64,000 bases of DNA from Emiliania huxleyi CCMP1516. Its lineage: Eukaryota > Haptophyta > Isochrysidales > Noelaerhabdaceae. Shown here one piece after another: positions 52,847 to 63,562 of the stretch. The stretch is from assembly GCF_000372725.1 (NCBI RefSeq), contig NW_005201392.1, positions 415,094 through 479,093 on the forward strand. Direction: 5' to 3'. How positions within the stretch are numbered: the stretch's first letter is position 1; each line of letters opens with the position of its first letter. The notes under the pieces were generated by a model. The model ran no database searches and was not told the origin of the DNA. It worked only from the letters and a program-made list of their open reading frames with translations. Made by a program: the position numbers and the translations under genes.

Positions 52847-54274
52847 TGAGGTGCCGCCGGCGAGCGGGGGAAGGCGGAGGACTCCGCATCCTCAGAGACC
52901 ACACCACACCACCGTGCCTTCAACCACATGGTCGCACGCCCCCGCGCCCCGAACGAGGGGGGTGCTGGCCTGCTCTCAGCCACCATGCCGCACGCGCGTC
53001 GAGCAGCAGCTCTGGAAAACAACGATTTCAACGTCAGACCAGGTTTTTTGTTGGGTGTGGGTGGGTGGGGGGGGGGGGGGGGGCACTTCAGTTGAGTACT
53101 TGAGCACTGGATAGGGTCGAAGTCACCGGTCAGGGGCTTCAGGGCGCGGGGCGCTCCCGCAGGCCCTGGCGCCTGGGTCTCTCTCTGATGACTGACACCA
53201 GTCACCACGTGACACGTGTGCGCTGTGCGCGGTGTGGCCAACAAAGGTCAAAGCTCAAAACTTTAGGGAGCAAAACGGCGGACTGGCCATCCACATTGGG
53301 GCTTTTGGCATGTTGCGTGACTGTCTCTGTGCGATTTCGGGCCCGGGGTTGTGCGTTTATCTGAAGTATCTGAAGAGGAGCGACCACAAGGGATCCTGGT
53401 CATCACACGCATGCCCCTCCGTTGCGGGATCGCCATCAGTGAATACATGTAATTTTTACTTCTACCCCAGTACCCGTGACGAAAAACGAACAAGCACCAA
53501 GCGCTAAGCGTGAGGACACGATTGCGAATTCGGAGGTGCACCTAAGCAAAATTGAGCCCACTCAGGTGTGAATATAAGGGTCGAACAGGTTTCGAGCCGG
53601 GGACCTCTCGCCTGGCGAGAAGGCTCCCAGCAAGAAAAGCTGAGATTGTGAAGGAGGGCCCCAGGAGTTCGAAACCTATATAGCATACCGAGGGAATTAG
53701 ACACCACAGATACGCACACACCGACGCCCGAAGTGCCAAGAAGGACGTCATTAGTACGAAACCTCAGAAGGCCATGGGCGCCGAGAGAACAAAAAAGAAA
53801 AAAGAAGAAAGTCGACGCACCCCCTCCTTGCGCAGTGTCCCTCGCTAAGTGTCGCCGTTATCGGGGCACGCTATCCTGTGCAGTCAGGGCATGAGGGCAA
53901 GCGGGGGCGGGACGCAGTCCCATCTCTCCTGTGTACGGGTGGGTTCTGTCTCCAGTCTCGGAGGGGGGCAAGAAGGTAAGAATATCTATTTTTTTGGTAA
54001 TTTTTACTTCTGTCAAGGAACTCATGAGCGCATTGCACTAATGTTTTGCCACGCGTCGATCCAGGTCCCCACCCGTCCCCACCCGTCCCCACCCATCCCC
54101 ACCCATCCCCACCCATCCCCACCCATCCCCACCCATCCCCACCCATCCCCACCCATCCCCAGCTCGCTCTATCACACACCCCAAGAGAGCCCTTGGGGAA
54201 ATCCGTTCGCCATACGCTCCGAGCATGCGTGTGATGAGGAAGATGATAGAGAGGGCGAGCTTTGCATAAAAGAA
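52847..54274. other. Intergenic with poly-G, dispersed repeats and a CCACCCATCC array
   Basis: A G-run at 53067-53083, the inverted 27-bp part of the 38-bp dispersed repeat (53094-53120), and a degenerate third copy of the 95-bp repeat (about 53318-53364). Two tRNA T-arm-like strings occur near 53587 and 53652, but no full cloverleaf. No protein gene is supported. Confidence 0.45.
54062..54162. repeat. 10-bp repeat CCACCCATCC, about 10 copies
   Basis: Perfect decamer array; the first three units are CCACCCGTCC. Confidence 0.9.
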
Positions 54275-55366
54275 GGGCGCGTGGGTCTAAATTTAGTGCG
54301 GTGTGAAGTGTTTATCTACTGCATCTTTAGCGCACTTTAGCGCAAATTCAGCGCAAATTTAGCGCAACTTTAGCGCAAATTTAGCGCAAATTTAGCGCAA
54401 ATTTAGCGCGAGTTCACTGCGACTTTACATCCAGATTTAGCGAGGTTTAGTGCGTCTTTAGTCCAGCCGCGCAGTAGGATCCAGCCGCAGACCCTCGCTG
54501 GGCCTCCCTTCCCCTCTCCCCCTGCAGTTCCCTGCCCACTCGCAAAAGTTCCCCGTCCCATCCCCAACCAACCGAACGAAGGTTCTTCAGCTGAATATCA
54601 GCCTCCAAGGTGCTTTCCGGGCTGCTTCTCCGGGCCCGAGCGGCAAAACGTTGCCGGAAGCGGGGCGTGAACATAACGACTTTACTGCGTGACTTACAAT
54701 CTACATGGATCATTGCCATTTGGCCGTTTCTTTCTGTCATCGTGGTCTGGATCCTTCATCCTTTGGTTCAACATTGGTTTTGAAATTCCAAGACCGACCC
54801 TCACCTCTACTCTATTACAGCTGGTGGTCACGGGCACAGCATGGGTTGTGCGGTCGGAGGTGGTGCTTGCGGTGGCCCATTCAACTGTGCTGGTCCTCCT
54901 CTCGGGAATCGGTGCTGTGCCTGTGCTCAGTCGGGAGATCTTGCTCTGGAGGGCTGCATATCTAGCCTCACTGGGAGCCTGCCTTTGGGTCATGAGGGCA
55001 GGGGCCAGGCATCTCTCGTTGTGGTGCATTCTTGGCAGCCAAGGAGCAAAGCACGCGGCCCTGGCTAGCTGTGGTGTGGCTGGGAAGCCGTGCTAAAGAT
55101 GCGTGCCCGCACTAAAGATGCGGGACCCACACTAAATGTACTGCAGCTGCCCGCACCTAAAGTGAACTAAATGTGGCGCTAAATTGGAGATAAAACACAC
55201 TAAATATGTGCTAAATATGTGCTAAATATGTGCTAAATATGTGCTAAATATGTGCTAAATATGTGCTAAATTTGCGCTAAATTTGCGCTAAATTTGCGTT
55301 CATAAATAGCGCACTAAACTATCACTTAAGTTCATTCACACGCACTAAATTTAGACCCAAGCGCCC
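54275..55366. mobile_element. 1.1-kb TIR element with internal TTTAGCGC arrays
   Basis: 26-bp termini with one mismatch: GGGCGCGTGGGTC then TAAATTTAGTGCG (54275-54300), and the complement at 55341-55366. Inside each end lie subterminal arrays, TTTAGCGCAAA (54325-54415) and the 11-bp GCTAAATATGT (about 55190-55300), in inverted relation. No clear target-site duplication. The middle has a 135-codon frame (54689-55096, GTG not ATG) with hydrophobic helices (VVTGTAWVVRSEVVLAVA). Subterminal repeats resemble transposase-binding sites. Confidence 0.7.
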
Positions 55367-55471
55367 TCCCTCACGCCATGGCCTCGGCCTCGAGTCGCAG
55401 CTTGCCCAGAGCTTGCCGCCGCCGTGGTGGGCAGGATGCCGGCCGGCCGCTCCCGCTGTCGGGCGCATCCG

Positions 55472-56792
55472 CGGTTACTGGACCGTCACGTGTTCAACGA
55501 CGTTGAACAGTGTTCAACCACGGCGCTGTTCACAGCGCGCGCGGACGGCCGTTCTGCGAGTCCAGCTCCGCTGGACTTTTGTAAAGCATGCTTGTGGCAA
55601 GTTATAGACGCTAGTATCGACCTCAGAGACCCAAACCCGAATTAATAATTAAGGCTCAAAGTATGGTTGAACAACCGTTGAACAAACAGGTTGAACAACG
55701 ATATCCGACTAGTGCGACCGCTAGACGGCGGTCTCCGCCGGCCCCAAGGCTGCCCAGCCCCAGTACCACACCGGCCACGTAGACCGTGGCGCTGGAGTCG
55801 GTCAGTGAGGCACTAGACGGGCTACGGAACCATGCGCGCGCCGGCCGGATAGGCTGCGCGCAGGGGCCGCGCCGCCTCGATTTCGCATCTCCGCTCCGCG
55901 GCCGACTGAGGGGCCAGCTCGCCCGGCGACAAGCCCAGCCATCGCCCAGCGCCCCGTATCGACGGAGGGCACGCAAAAAACCCGCACCTACGACTAGGGT
56001 GAGCCCGTGAGGGCGTCGGTGTCGGCCGCGGGCGGGCTGCCAGGAGGGCGCGGGTGGGAGCATGGGAGATGCTCCACCGCTCGACGAAGACGCGCCCGAC
56101 GAAGCCCTGCTAGCGGAAGATGGTCGATCCTCACCTACTAGCGTCGGGCGTGTGCGAAAAAGAGCGCAAATCGGAGCTCAACTCGCGCGCGGCTGGGAAA
56201 GGGGTGTGGCACCCCTCCGAAGGCGCCTCGCGAGGAGCTGCTGCTGCCTCCAAACGCGCTCGGGCAGCACGTCGGCGCGCCTGCGGGGTTGGGGAGGTGA
56301 AACTATGCTTGCTGGCACGCGCATCCCGCACCACCCCCACGTCCGCGCGCACCATGCCGCCATCCCACCTCACAGCCAAGCGCCATCGCTGTCGGACGCG
56401 GCGACGCCGAGCGGTGGCCTCGCAGACGACGAGCGCGATGAGGCCGCCGCGCCGCCGGGGTGGCCGGCGCGTGCCAGCCGCTGGCCCGTCCAGCGTGGCG
56501 GGACCGGCTCGCCCATCCTGGCCCGCGCGCTTGCCGACGCGAGAAGATCGCGCGGGAGGGCAAATCTTGGGCAAAATGCCCTGTTTGCCAATCCTTCACG
56601 GCGGCTTCACGTCGGAACGAGTCGGATCGACGACTCCCCGCCTGCACCAGCGTGTGCGCCTTGCAATTCTATACAGAATCGACACGTGGTACGTCTTCTC
56701 AATCGCTCGTGGAGAGGAGCTACGGCCATTCCTAAGTAGTGTTCAACGACCTTGAACAATGTTCAACGTCGTTGAACACGGTCCAGTAACCG
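55472..56792. mobile_element. 1.3-kb TIR element with GTTGAACA repeats and 4-bp TSD
   Basis: Ends begin CGGTTACTGGACCGT and continue with GTTCAACGACGTTGAACA (left 55472-55516; right, inverted, 56752-56792), about 41 bp with a 3-bp indel. TCCG lies outside both ends (55468-55471 and 56793-56796), short enough to be chance. Further GTTGAACAACCGTTGAACA motifs occur near 55668. The interior has long GC frames (56062-56755) in several registers, without a recognisable transposase. Confidence 0.65.
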
Positions 56793-57479
56793 TCCGGCGA
56801 GACTCGCCTCGCCCCCGGCGCGCCGGCGAGCTGCGAGGGCACCATCCCAACGGCTGCCGTCCCTCGGCTGGCGGCGTGAGAGGCCTCGGAGGGCTCACCG
56901 AGGGCCGGCGCACGCGATGCAGGCACTACCAAGGTCCTGGCGACCGTCCGCGACCATCTCATCGTATGATTTGACTGCCAGTCGACGTTTGACGCCCAGA
57001 ACTCGACGAGACCGCCACACCAACACTAACTGCGCTTCGGCGCCCGATCTCGATTCTTGCCTGCTCAGTGCCGCGATGAATCGTCGCCCTCATCGTCCGG
57101 GGTCTTCCTTTCATCCTCGGGCTGGCTTTTTGAGACCCTCGCGTTTGCCCATCTCGGTCGTTTACGACGCGTCACGCCTTCCCTCGTGCCGCAAGTAGGC
57201 GTGTGAGTGATGGTCCTGCCACCAGGTACACGGCTACACCTCGGGACGCCGTGCTGAGACGGAAAGAGCCGCCCCACGGGAGCGAAAGCCGCCTCGCGCG
57301 CCTCAGCCCGCCGGGCCCCTCGGCGGCAAGTGTGGGGTTGATACGGCGGTGATACACCCCCCTGACAGCAGCGCCTCACGGCGTGGGCTGCGAGGTCACT
57401 CGGGGTGACCCAGGGGGCGGCGGGGGAGCAATCTCCCGCCGGAGCAGCGGGTGATATTCCCGCTACTCGCTCGAGTTTG
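56793..57479. other. Intergenic, no supported gene
   Basis: GC-rich spacer with short frames only. Confidence 0.4.
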
Positions 57480-57481
57480 AG

Positions 57482-57658
57482 GTGCGCCGCGCCTCGCCTG
57501 TGCTGCCTTCCCAGCTGCCCCAGCCGCCCTCACCGTCCTCATCCCCTCCCCCACCCCCTCCCCCTCAGGCTAGGCCCTCGCCACCGCCGCTGCCGCCGTC
57601 TCCGCCACAGCCGCCGCCGCTTCCCTCCCCCCCACCCCCTCGACGCCGTCGCCTGGTA
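57482..57658 (+). CDS. Proline-rich (SPP/PPP) segment cut by the assembly gap
   Basis: An open frame reads LPSQLPQPPSPSSSPPPPPP, then alternating SPPxPPP blocks to the gap. Composition and spacing resemble the hydroxyproline-rich domain at 29030-29420. No start, no stop, and the continuation is lost in the Ns, so it may equally be C-rich noncoding DNA. Confidence 0.3.
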
Positions 57659-57758
57659 NNNNNNNNNNNNNNNNNNNNNNNNNNNNNNNNNNNNNNNNNN
57701 NNNNNNNNNNNNNNNNNNNNNNNNNNNNNNNNNNNNNNNNNNNNNNNNNNNNNNNNNN
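57659..57758. other. Assembly gap (100 N)
   Basis: Exactly 100 unknown bases, a conventional placeholder length. It lies in C-rich low-complexity sequence, probably an unsequenced repeat. Confidence 0.99.
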
Positions 57759-58536
57759 CCACCTCCCACACACCACCACCGCCCTCCGCGCGTCCCCGCA
57801 CGCCGCCTCCGCGCCCCCACGCCCCCACGACGACCTCCCGCCCCGCCCTCCCCGCGTCTCAGACCCTTGGCCGTGCTCCGCTCGGGGAAACTCGGCGCCG
57901 CCGTCGCGAGCACTGCTGCCAGCGCAGCCGCCGGGCGACGCGACAGCGGCGAGCGGCCGGGAGAGCCTCTCCAGTGCGGGTTGGGGGCGGCGGCGGCGCT
58001 CTGCGGGTGGCGGGCGAGCTGCTGGCCGGCCGGCGGCGCGTCTCGACTCGATTTATGGGCCGCCTCTCGGGCGTGCGGCCCGGGGCCCGTGCGGCGCGCG
58101 GAGATGGCGGCGCGCTCGGCGCGCTGGCGGCGGTGAAGCCTCCCAGAGTGGGCGCTGGCTGGCCAAGGGCGTCGGGCGGGTGCGGGGCGGCACTCGGGTC
58201 GCCGGGACGGGCCGTGGTGGCCCGTGTGGCGTTCGTGAGGGACTGTTTGGGCGCCCCGGCAGCCTCCAGGCCGGCGTGACCAGGGCCGGTCTCGCAGCGG
58301 TTTGGGGCTGGCCGCGGTGGGGTATATGGTGCTTGTTTGTGGTCCTCGCACCACCCACTCACCACTCCCGGCCGACGGGGCCTCGCGGGGCGTCCTCGTT
58401 TGCAGTTTTAAAGGCTTCTGCCATCGCTCAGTCTCGTCCCAAACCATGTGCTCAAGCACCGTGTTGCCTCGCAGTGCTGCGTTCGGTCCGCATCGGTGAC
58501 TTCATCGGTGGCAACGGGGGTGGCAGAGGGTGGAAT
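57759..58536. other. GC-rich stretch, possible coding but unsupported
   Basis: A plus-strand frame (about 57980-58279) reads ALRVAGELLAGRRRVSTRFM and similar, but all frames are open in this composition and no domain is seen. Confidence 0.3.
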
Positions 58537-59455
58537 GGTTGGGTAGTAGGGCTAGAGGGTTGCTCTACACTTAGCCTCTGCACAGCGAGCGAGCGCTCAA
58601 CTTACCCCCGCACGGAGCCGGGCTCAGACTTAGACGCTGTATGGTCGGGGGCCATGAACTTAGACGACATAAGGCCAACTCCGGGTAAAACCCGGGTATA
58701 CCTGCAAAAGTCCAGGTTTACCCGAAAATACCTGGACGCGTCCCGACCAACGTATGCCGCGCACGACGCCATATCGCCTTCTCCCAGGGCCAGTGCGCTA
58801 CTTGCGGCGCGCAATTCCTGCTCAAGTACGCGCACCGTACCATGTGCTGCCGCTATGCGTGCCGTAAGGCGGCTGCGGCGAAGCGGCGGGCGCGGCATGC
58901 TGATGGCAGTGCGGACGATGCGGTTGCGATGTGTTCTGCTTCAAGATCGTGGCGGTGCTTGGCATGGATATGCACTTCTGCGATCCCAATCAGCTCATCG
59001 CAACGAAGCAGCGCAACAAGCTGGCTGCTGCCAACAAGGTCCTATGCTTCCTACCTTCACGCGCGGATCGTTCAAAGAGGACCAGCATACACAGGCTTCT
59101 CTGACATGCGTTTGTTTGAGCTTGAGGCTATTTGTGAGAAATGTTTGGCTAGAGATTGCGCTCAAGAAGCAGCAACGAGAATCGGAAGGGGAGGATGCTA
59201 AGCGGCGATTGCTGAGGCATGAGGAGGATCGATCCGGATTTTAGTAGGCGCCCGCCGCAGGCGAAGAAAATTTGGGCGGAGCGCCGTACTGTATCGATCA
59301 CGGTGGGAGCCTCTTGGCCCCCCAGGCCGTGCCACGGCCGACTTAGCCGATGTAAGAGGCTCCCGCTGATCTTAGACCGCGCAAGCACCCCAGCGTGCTT
59401 AAGCACACTTAGACCCGCTAGGCGTCGAGGCTCAGAACTTAGACTACTACCCAAC
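58537..59455 (+). pseudogene. Zinc-ribbon-like dispersed ORF, copy 2, in a possible short-TIR unit
   Basis: Plus strand 58790-59080 matches the minus-strand ORF at 27650-27925 (WQCGRCGCDVFCFKIV, then HFCDPNQLIATKQRNKL), with an in-frame TGA and a frame change. GGTTGGGTAGTA (58537-58548) and its inverse at 59444-59455 bracket the region, but with only 12 bp and no target duplication this boundary is tentative. GGGTATACCTG motifs lie just upstream of the ORF. Confidence 0.4.
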
Positions 59456-60950
59456 CAGTGAGGGTGGGGTGTGGCGCAAGAACGACCTCGACCCGTGAGC
59501 CCTTGCTTGGCATGCCAGCAGGGGCATGTCATGCCTTGCCAGGAAGGCCGGTACTTCCACCTCTAGTCTACGGTCTAGTGTCTAGAGCCCTGAGGCGGCG
59601 AGATTCAGCGAGATTGCTGCGATTTGCCGGCTCTCGCGACGGTCTCACCCATGCATCTGCTGCACGAGACAAGGCGCACTCCGGGCGCTGTGGAGGGCGC
59701 AAAAGCGGGTTTCACGCCGCACATCCGACTAGAGAGTTGTAGTCCGAGGTCCGTACTACAACCCCAAAGTCGGACATTCGATGTCAATCGCTCGCGCGCG
59801 CGCCGCGCCGTTCTGTCCCCGCGCCGCCGCACCCCACGTTGTCTGCCATATGCGACGTCGTCGGGGAGGGCGTCGTCGCGGGCGCCAACGTGGTCATGCG
59901 AGCCCCTACGGCTGTCCAACGTCTGGGTGGCCAGGGGCGGGGGTCGAGCCGTGAGTGCTCCGCCGGGGCGAGCTTCTGGGTCCATGGCACCGCTGCCGGA
60001 CCCGTCCGAGAGCCTCTCCGGACACGTTCGCTCGATGGCCTAGTTGGCGGCCGATATTCGACGACAAAAGCTCCGGACGCCGCGGCCAAAGATCAACGCA
60101 CAGCCCCAGGACTCGTGGTGGGTGTGGGGTGTGCCTCACGAGGCGGAGAGGCCGCGTGAACTCCCGTAGAAGCTCGCGAAGTGCGGATTTGGAGCGCCGC
60201 GCCGGACCTCCGCCGGGGCCCGCCGGGGCCACGGGAGAGGTCAGAAATCGTTTTGGGGGTTAGCCTACTCAAAGCGGTCACGGTCCCGTCCAGTTTGGTC
60301 CCTTGGCCGGCCCTGGACCGCTCGGCACCGCGCGGGAGTGCCGATTTTTTTGAAAAAGCCCCAAATGCCAAAAGCAAAATGTGTCGTGAAGAAAACCTAA
60401 ACCAGAGATTGCAGTATGCAGATGATAACCCCTCTAGCATTGTTTCCTAGATGATCACTTGAATGACGATCACGGCGCCTGCGCCAAGGGATCGATCTCG
60501 ATCCCTCACCATTTGCGCGCGCACACCTCGCCCCACGCGCAGGAGACAGGACGCGGCGGTGGGTGCGCACAAACTCAGGGCCATGCCCACGACAGACTGG
60601 GCGCATATGGCACGCAGAGACCGATTGCAGCTTTGTAGCCCGTGTCTCGTCACGACTCCGCCCTCCCCTTCCCTCGCCTCGCTTTCCGCCGCTTCCCCTT
60701 CTTTGGCGCCTACGTGGAGATCGCCGAGATCGCCCCTTTCGCCGAGAGAAGCGGGGGGAGGGCAGGCCACGGTGCACACCTCTCTCCTCCCGACTAGTCC
60801 TGGGTCATCTGGACGCTCCTCGGCTCATCTAGGCCAATCTCGAGGAAGGAGCAGCTCGTCTCTCGCCCGAGATACAACCGAGATACAGCCGAGATACAAT
60901 CTCGAGGAAGGAGAAGCTCGCGTCTCTCGCCCGCGTCGACCACTCACGGT
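59456..60950. other. Intergenic, no supported gene
   Basis: Moderate-to-high GC. Small palindromes near 59735-59785 (AGTTGTAGTCCG against TACTACAACCCC). CGAGATACAACCGAGATACA repeats at 60866-60900 look like intron filler. No frame carries a recognisable domain. Confidence 0.4.
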
Positions 60951-61716
60951 CTACCCTCGACTGTATCTCGGCTGTATCTCGGCTCCGCTCAGCTCCTCTC
61001 GGCTCCTCTCGGCTCCTCTCGACTCCTCTCGGCTCCTCTCGGCTCCTCTCGGCTCCTCTCGGCGCACCTCCTCGGCGTCATCGCCGCCGCTCTTCTTGGG
61101 CTGCACCGCCTGTCCACGCCAATGCGGTCTGATTAGACGCAGCCCACACACCGCGCGCCCTTCCCCCCTGCTCTGACGCCGTCGCCTTCTCCTCCTCCGC
61201 CGCCTCGCCCGCCGCAGCCTTGTCCTCGGCTGCCTCGCCACTACCTCTCGCCGCGCCTGTGAACAGCGTCTCTTCACGGCTGGTGTGAGTGGGCGATGCT
61301 TCGCTCTCCCCGCGCCCTGCGCACCCGCGCCGCCGCCCGCGGCGGCTTCCGCCCCCTTGCCGCCGCCCTCGCTGCCGCCCTCCTCCTCCTCCTCCTCCTC
61401 CTCCTCTCCCTTTCCTTTCGCCTTGCCCTTGCCCTTGCCCCGCTTCCTTCCCATGCCCTTCCCGCCCTTGGCCACCCGAACCGCCGGCTTGGCCGCCGGC
61501 TTGGCCTCCCCCTCGGCGCCAGCCTGCAGGGCAAGGCGAGGCGCGAGTCCACACCCTAACCCTGACCCTGACCCTGACCCTAACCCCAACCCTACACGGG
61601 TGGTCTGTTTGGTGGCGCGCTAGGTGGTTGGGGCGAGGAAGTGGTGCGGGGCTAGGGCCAGCCCAACCCGCACTCCACGCCCTGAGACAAGACTCCCCGC
61701 GGCGTTGAAGGTGCAA
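60951..61716 (-). CDS. Hypothetical Lys/Glu-rich protein, several exons
   Basis: The minus strand has a Lys/Gly-rich basic segment (AVRVAKGGKGMGRKRGKGKG) followed by a Glu run and RAKHRPLTPAVKRR. Then, in another frame, comes an acidic Ala/Glu segment (GEAAEDKAAAGEAAEEEKAT) and QPKKSGGDDAEEV before a CTCGGCTCCT repeat intron (60955-61070). The charge pattern resembles nucleolar or chromatin-associated low-complexity proteins, but that is composition only. Start, stop and splicing are unresolved. Confidence 0.3.
61553..61597. repeat. Telomere-like CCCTAACCCTGA tract
   Basis: Seven units of CCCTAA, CCCTGA and CCCCAA. Interstitial, inside or beside the hypothetical minus-strand gene. Confidence 0.8.
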
Positions 61717-62121
61717 GGGGAGAGAGAGAAGGGTGCGTACGGACGACTGTGCGTGCGGCGCTCTCCCCGAAGGTGCATGCTGTTGACCAGGTCCTAACTA
61801 AGCCGGCGCTCGACGTCGCCTGTCGAGTTCTGTGTCGAGTTGTCCGAGAGTGTCCGAGAGTGTCCGAGATCAGTCCAAGATCCATCGCAAGCAGCCCGGC
61901 ACCTTCGGAGGCTTTCGCGGCGGCTCCGAGCCGCGTCCAATGTGGGCGTGCAGCAGCTGGTGGTGCTCGGCGACCTGTCCACACGGCGCGGTTTGAAGGG
62001 CGCCGTTTGTTATGCCGAGCGAGGCCATGGATCTGAGACCTGCCGCTGAAGCTCCGAGAGCTGAAAGTCGGCGTGGTGGCCGCTGGTGGCCTGAGTGGCG
62101 GAGTGGAATGAGAGGCGAGTT
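61717..62121. other. Spacer with a weak minus-strand exon-like stretch
   Basis: Minus strand 61980-61865 reads VAEHHQLLHAHIGRGSEPPR, possibly an exon, followed by TGTCCGAGAG repeats at 61845-61870. Not assignable. Confidence 0.3.
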
Positions 62122-62319
62122 TTACAGAGAGGCATCGGTGGGAGAGAAATCAGCCCGAAGGAGCGGCTGGAGTGCACGAGACCGTGCCTGCTGGAGGAAG
62201 AGGAAGCCGACGGCGCCGGTGAGGAACACAAAGCCGCCGACGAGAAGAGCAACGCAGATCGGGAAGAAGGGAGCAGTGGGAGGCGTGTGCGTCACGACGA
62301 CTGGCGTCGAAGCCTTCAT
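62122..62319 (-). CDS. Small single-pass membrane protein or C-terminal exon
   Basis: 65 codons from the ATG at 62319. A short polar N-terminus is followed by a strong hydrophobic helix (FFPICVALLVGGFVFLTGAV) and a basic/polar tail (QQARSRALQPLLRADFSPTD), stop at 62122. The positive-inside rule would place the C-terminus in the cytosol. It may be the last exon of a larger gene, since an open frame continues a few codons upstream. Family unknown. Confidence 0.4.
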   Translation of the reverse strand: MKASTPVVVTHTPPTAPFFPICVALLVGGFVFLTGAVGFLFLQQARSRALQPLLRADFSPTDASL

Positions 62320-63562
62320 CGGAAGTTCAAGCAAAACTTCACAGCGACTCCCGCGAGGACAAAAGAATTCTTAAGAGACAAGCCTCTCTCACAGCACACT
62401 GGCACGACAAAAGAAGAATTTTACCAGGCTCCCTCGCACAACACTGGGCACGGGACTCCCTAGGGTGGGCGACGGCTAGCGCATCACACTCCTCTCCTTA
62501 AAATCCCTGTGTGGTGGCGGCGTGCCGTCCTCCCATCCCTCCCTTGGGCTGTCTGTTTTCTTTCTTTCTTTCTTTGGGCACGGGACTGGCGCGCACTGGC
62601 ACTAACACAGAAGAATATCCAGTGCGCACCAGTGTCCCTTCGTCCTTCCAAAATCCTGCTCGTGCAGGTGGGGATCCTGTCCTCCTCCCCCATCCCTCGT
62701 TTGCCTTTTTCTTTTCTTTCTTCTTCGGAGGTGGGGGGGGCGGCGCGGCGCGGCTCCGAGATAGCGCGAGATGGCCCGAGATTGCGCGGCGCGGCTCGAG
62801 ATCGACCGAGAGATCGCGCGGTTCTGCAGCACCTCGGCATATCTCGGGCTCGGCGAGGTGGATGGGTTGGGCCGCAAGTTGGGGGCGAGGGGGCGACAGT
62901 GCTCAGTGCGGTAGATCGGTCAGCTCGGGGCGCAAGAGGTGGCCTGTGAGCCATCCGGCTTACTTACTCGACCGGCTTACACACACCCTGCGTTCTCGCA
63001 CATGGTCATGGAGTGCGAGGCACCTCGATCCTGTACCGTGCGTGTTTGTTATGACCCCCCCAATGAGCTGGATGCACTCGAAGACTCGCTCTACATGTAC
63101 ATGTTGCGCCATGCGGAATCGACCCTATCCAGTGCTCAAGTGCTCAAGGTAACTCGTCTATGTGGTCTGTCGCCATCCCAAACTGTAATACGCGAAGCTC
63201 AAAATCGCGGCTTTATTTACCGCGAGAGAGCAACATTTAAGTTTTGTTTTAGGTTGTGGATGGAACATTTAAGTGGATCCAAGTCGCGCGCGGCTCCAAA
63301 GGAGATTGCCACCTCGAGAACCTCGAGAGACTTTTTTTTTCGCAGAGGGCAAGATTAATACGCGACATACATTAATCTTGCCGCAACAGTAATATTACGC
63401 GACAACAGTAATACGACAACAATGAGAGATAGGTGCTTACTAAGCTCTAAGTACGTAGAATGAGAGCGAGACTCAATGACAACATTTACTACGCGCGACA
63501 ACATTTACATTTACTACGCGAAGCAGCTCCAAATCGCGACCGCTTTGTCTGGGCAGCCACAT
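62320..63562. other. Intergenic with repeats, no firm gene
   Basis: GGCACGGGACT occurs at 62449 and 62577. A G-rich run and GCGCGAGAT intron-like filler cover 62730-62830. A 139-codon plus frame at 62939-63358 spans the 38-bp dispersed repeat, so it is unlikely to be a conserved gene. 63350-63500 repeats ACGCGACAACAGTAATA and ACATTTACTACGCG. Confidence 0.4.
63113..63150 (+). repeat. 38-bp dispersed repeat, copy 2
   Basis: Identical to 38629-38666 and partly inverted at 53094-53120. Confidence 0.88.

Noticed and set aside
53575..53670. tRNA-like strings (GTTTCGAGCC and GAGTTCGAAACC) in an intergenic stretch
   Set aside because: They resemble T-arms, but a standard anticodon stem, D-arm and acceptor stem could not be built on either strand. 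At most a tRNA-derived repeat.
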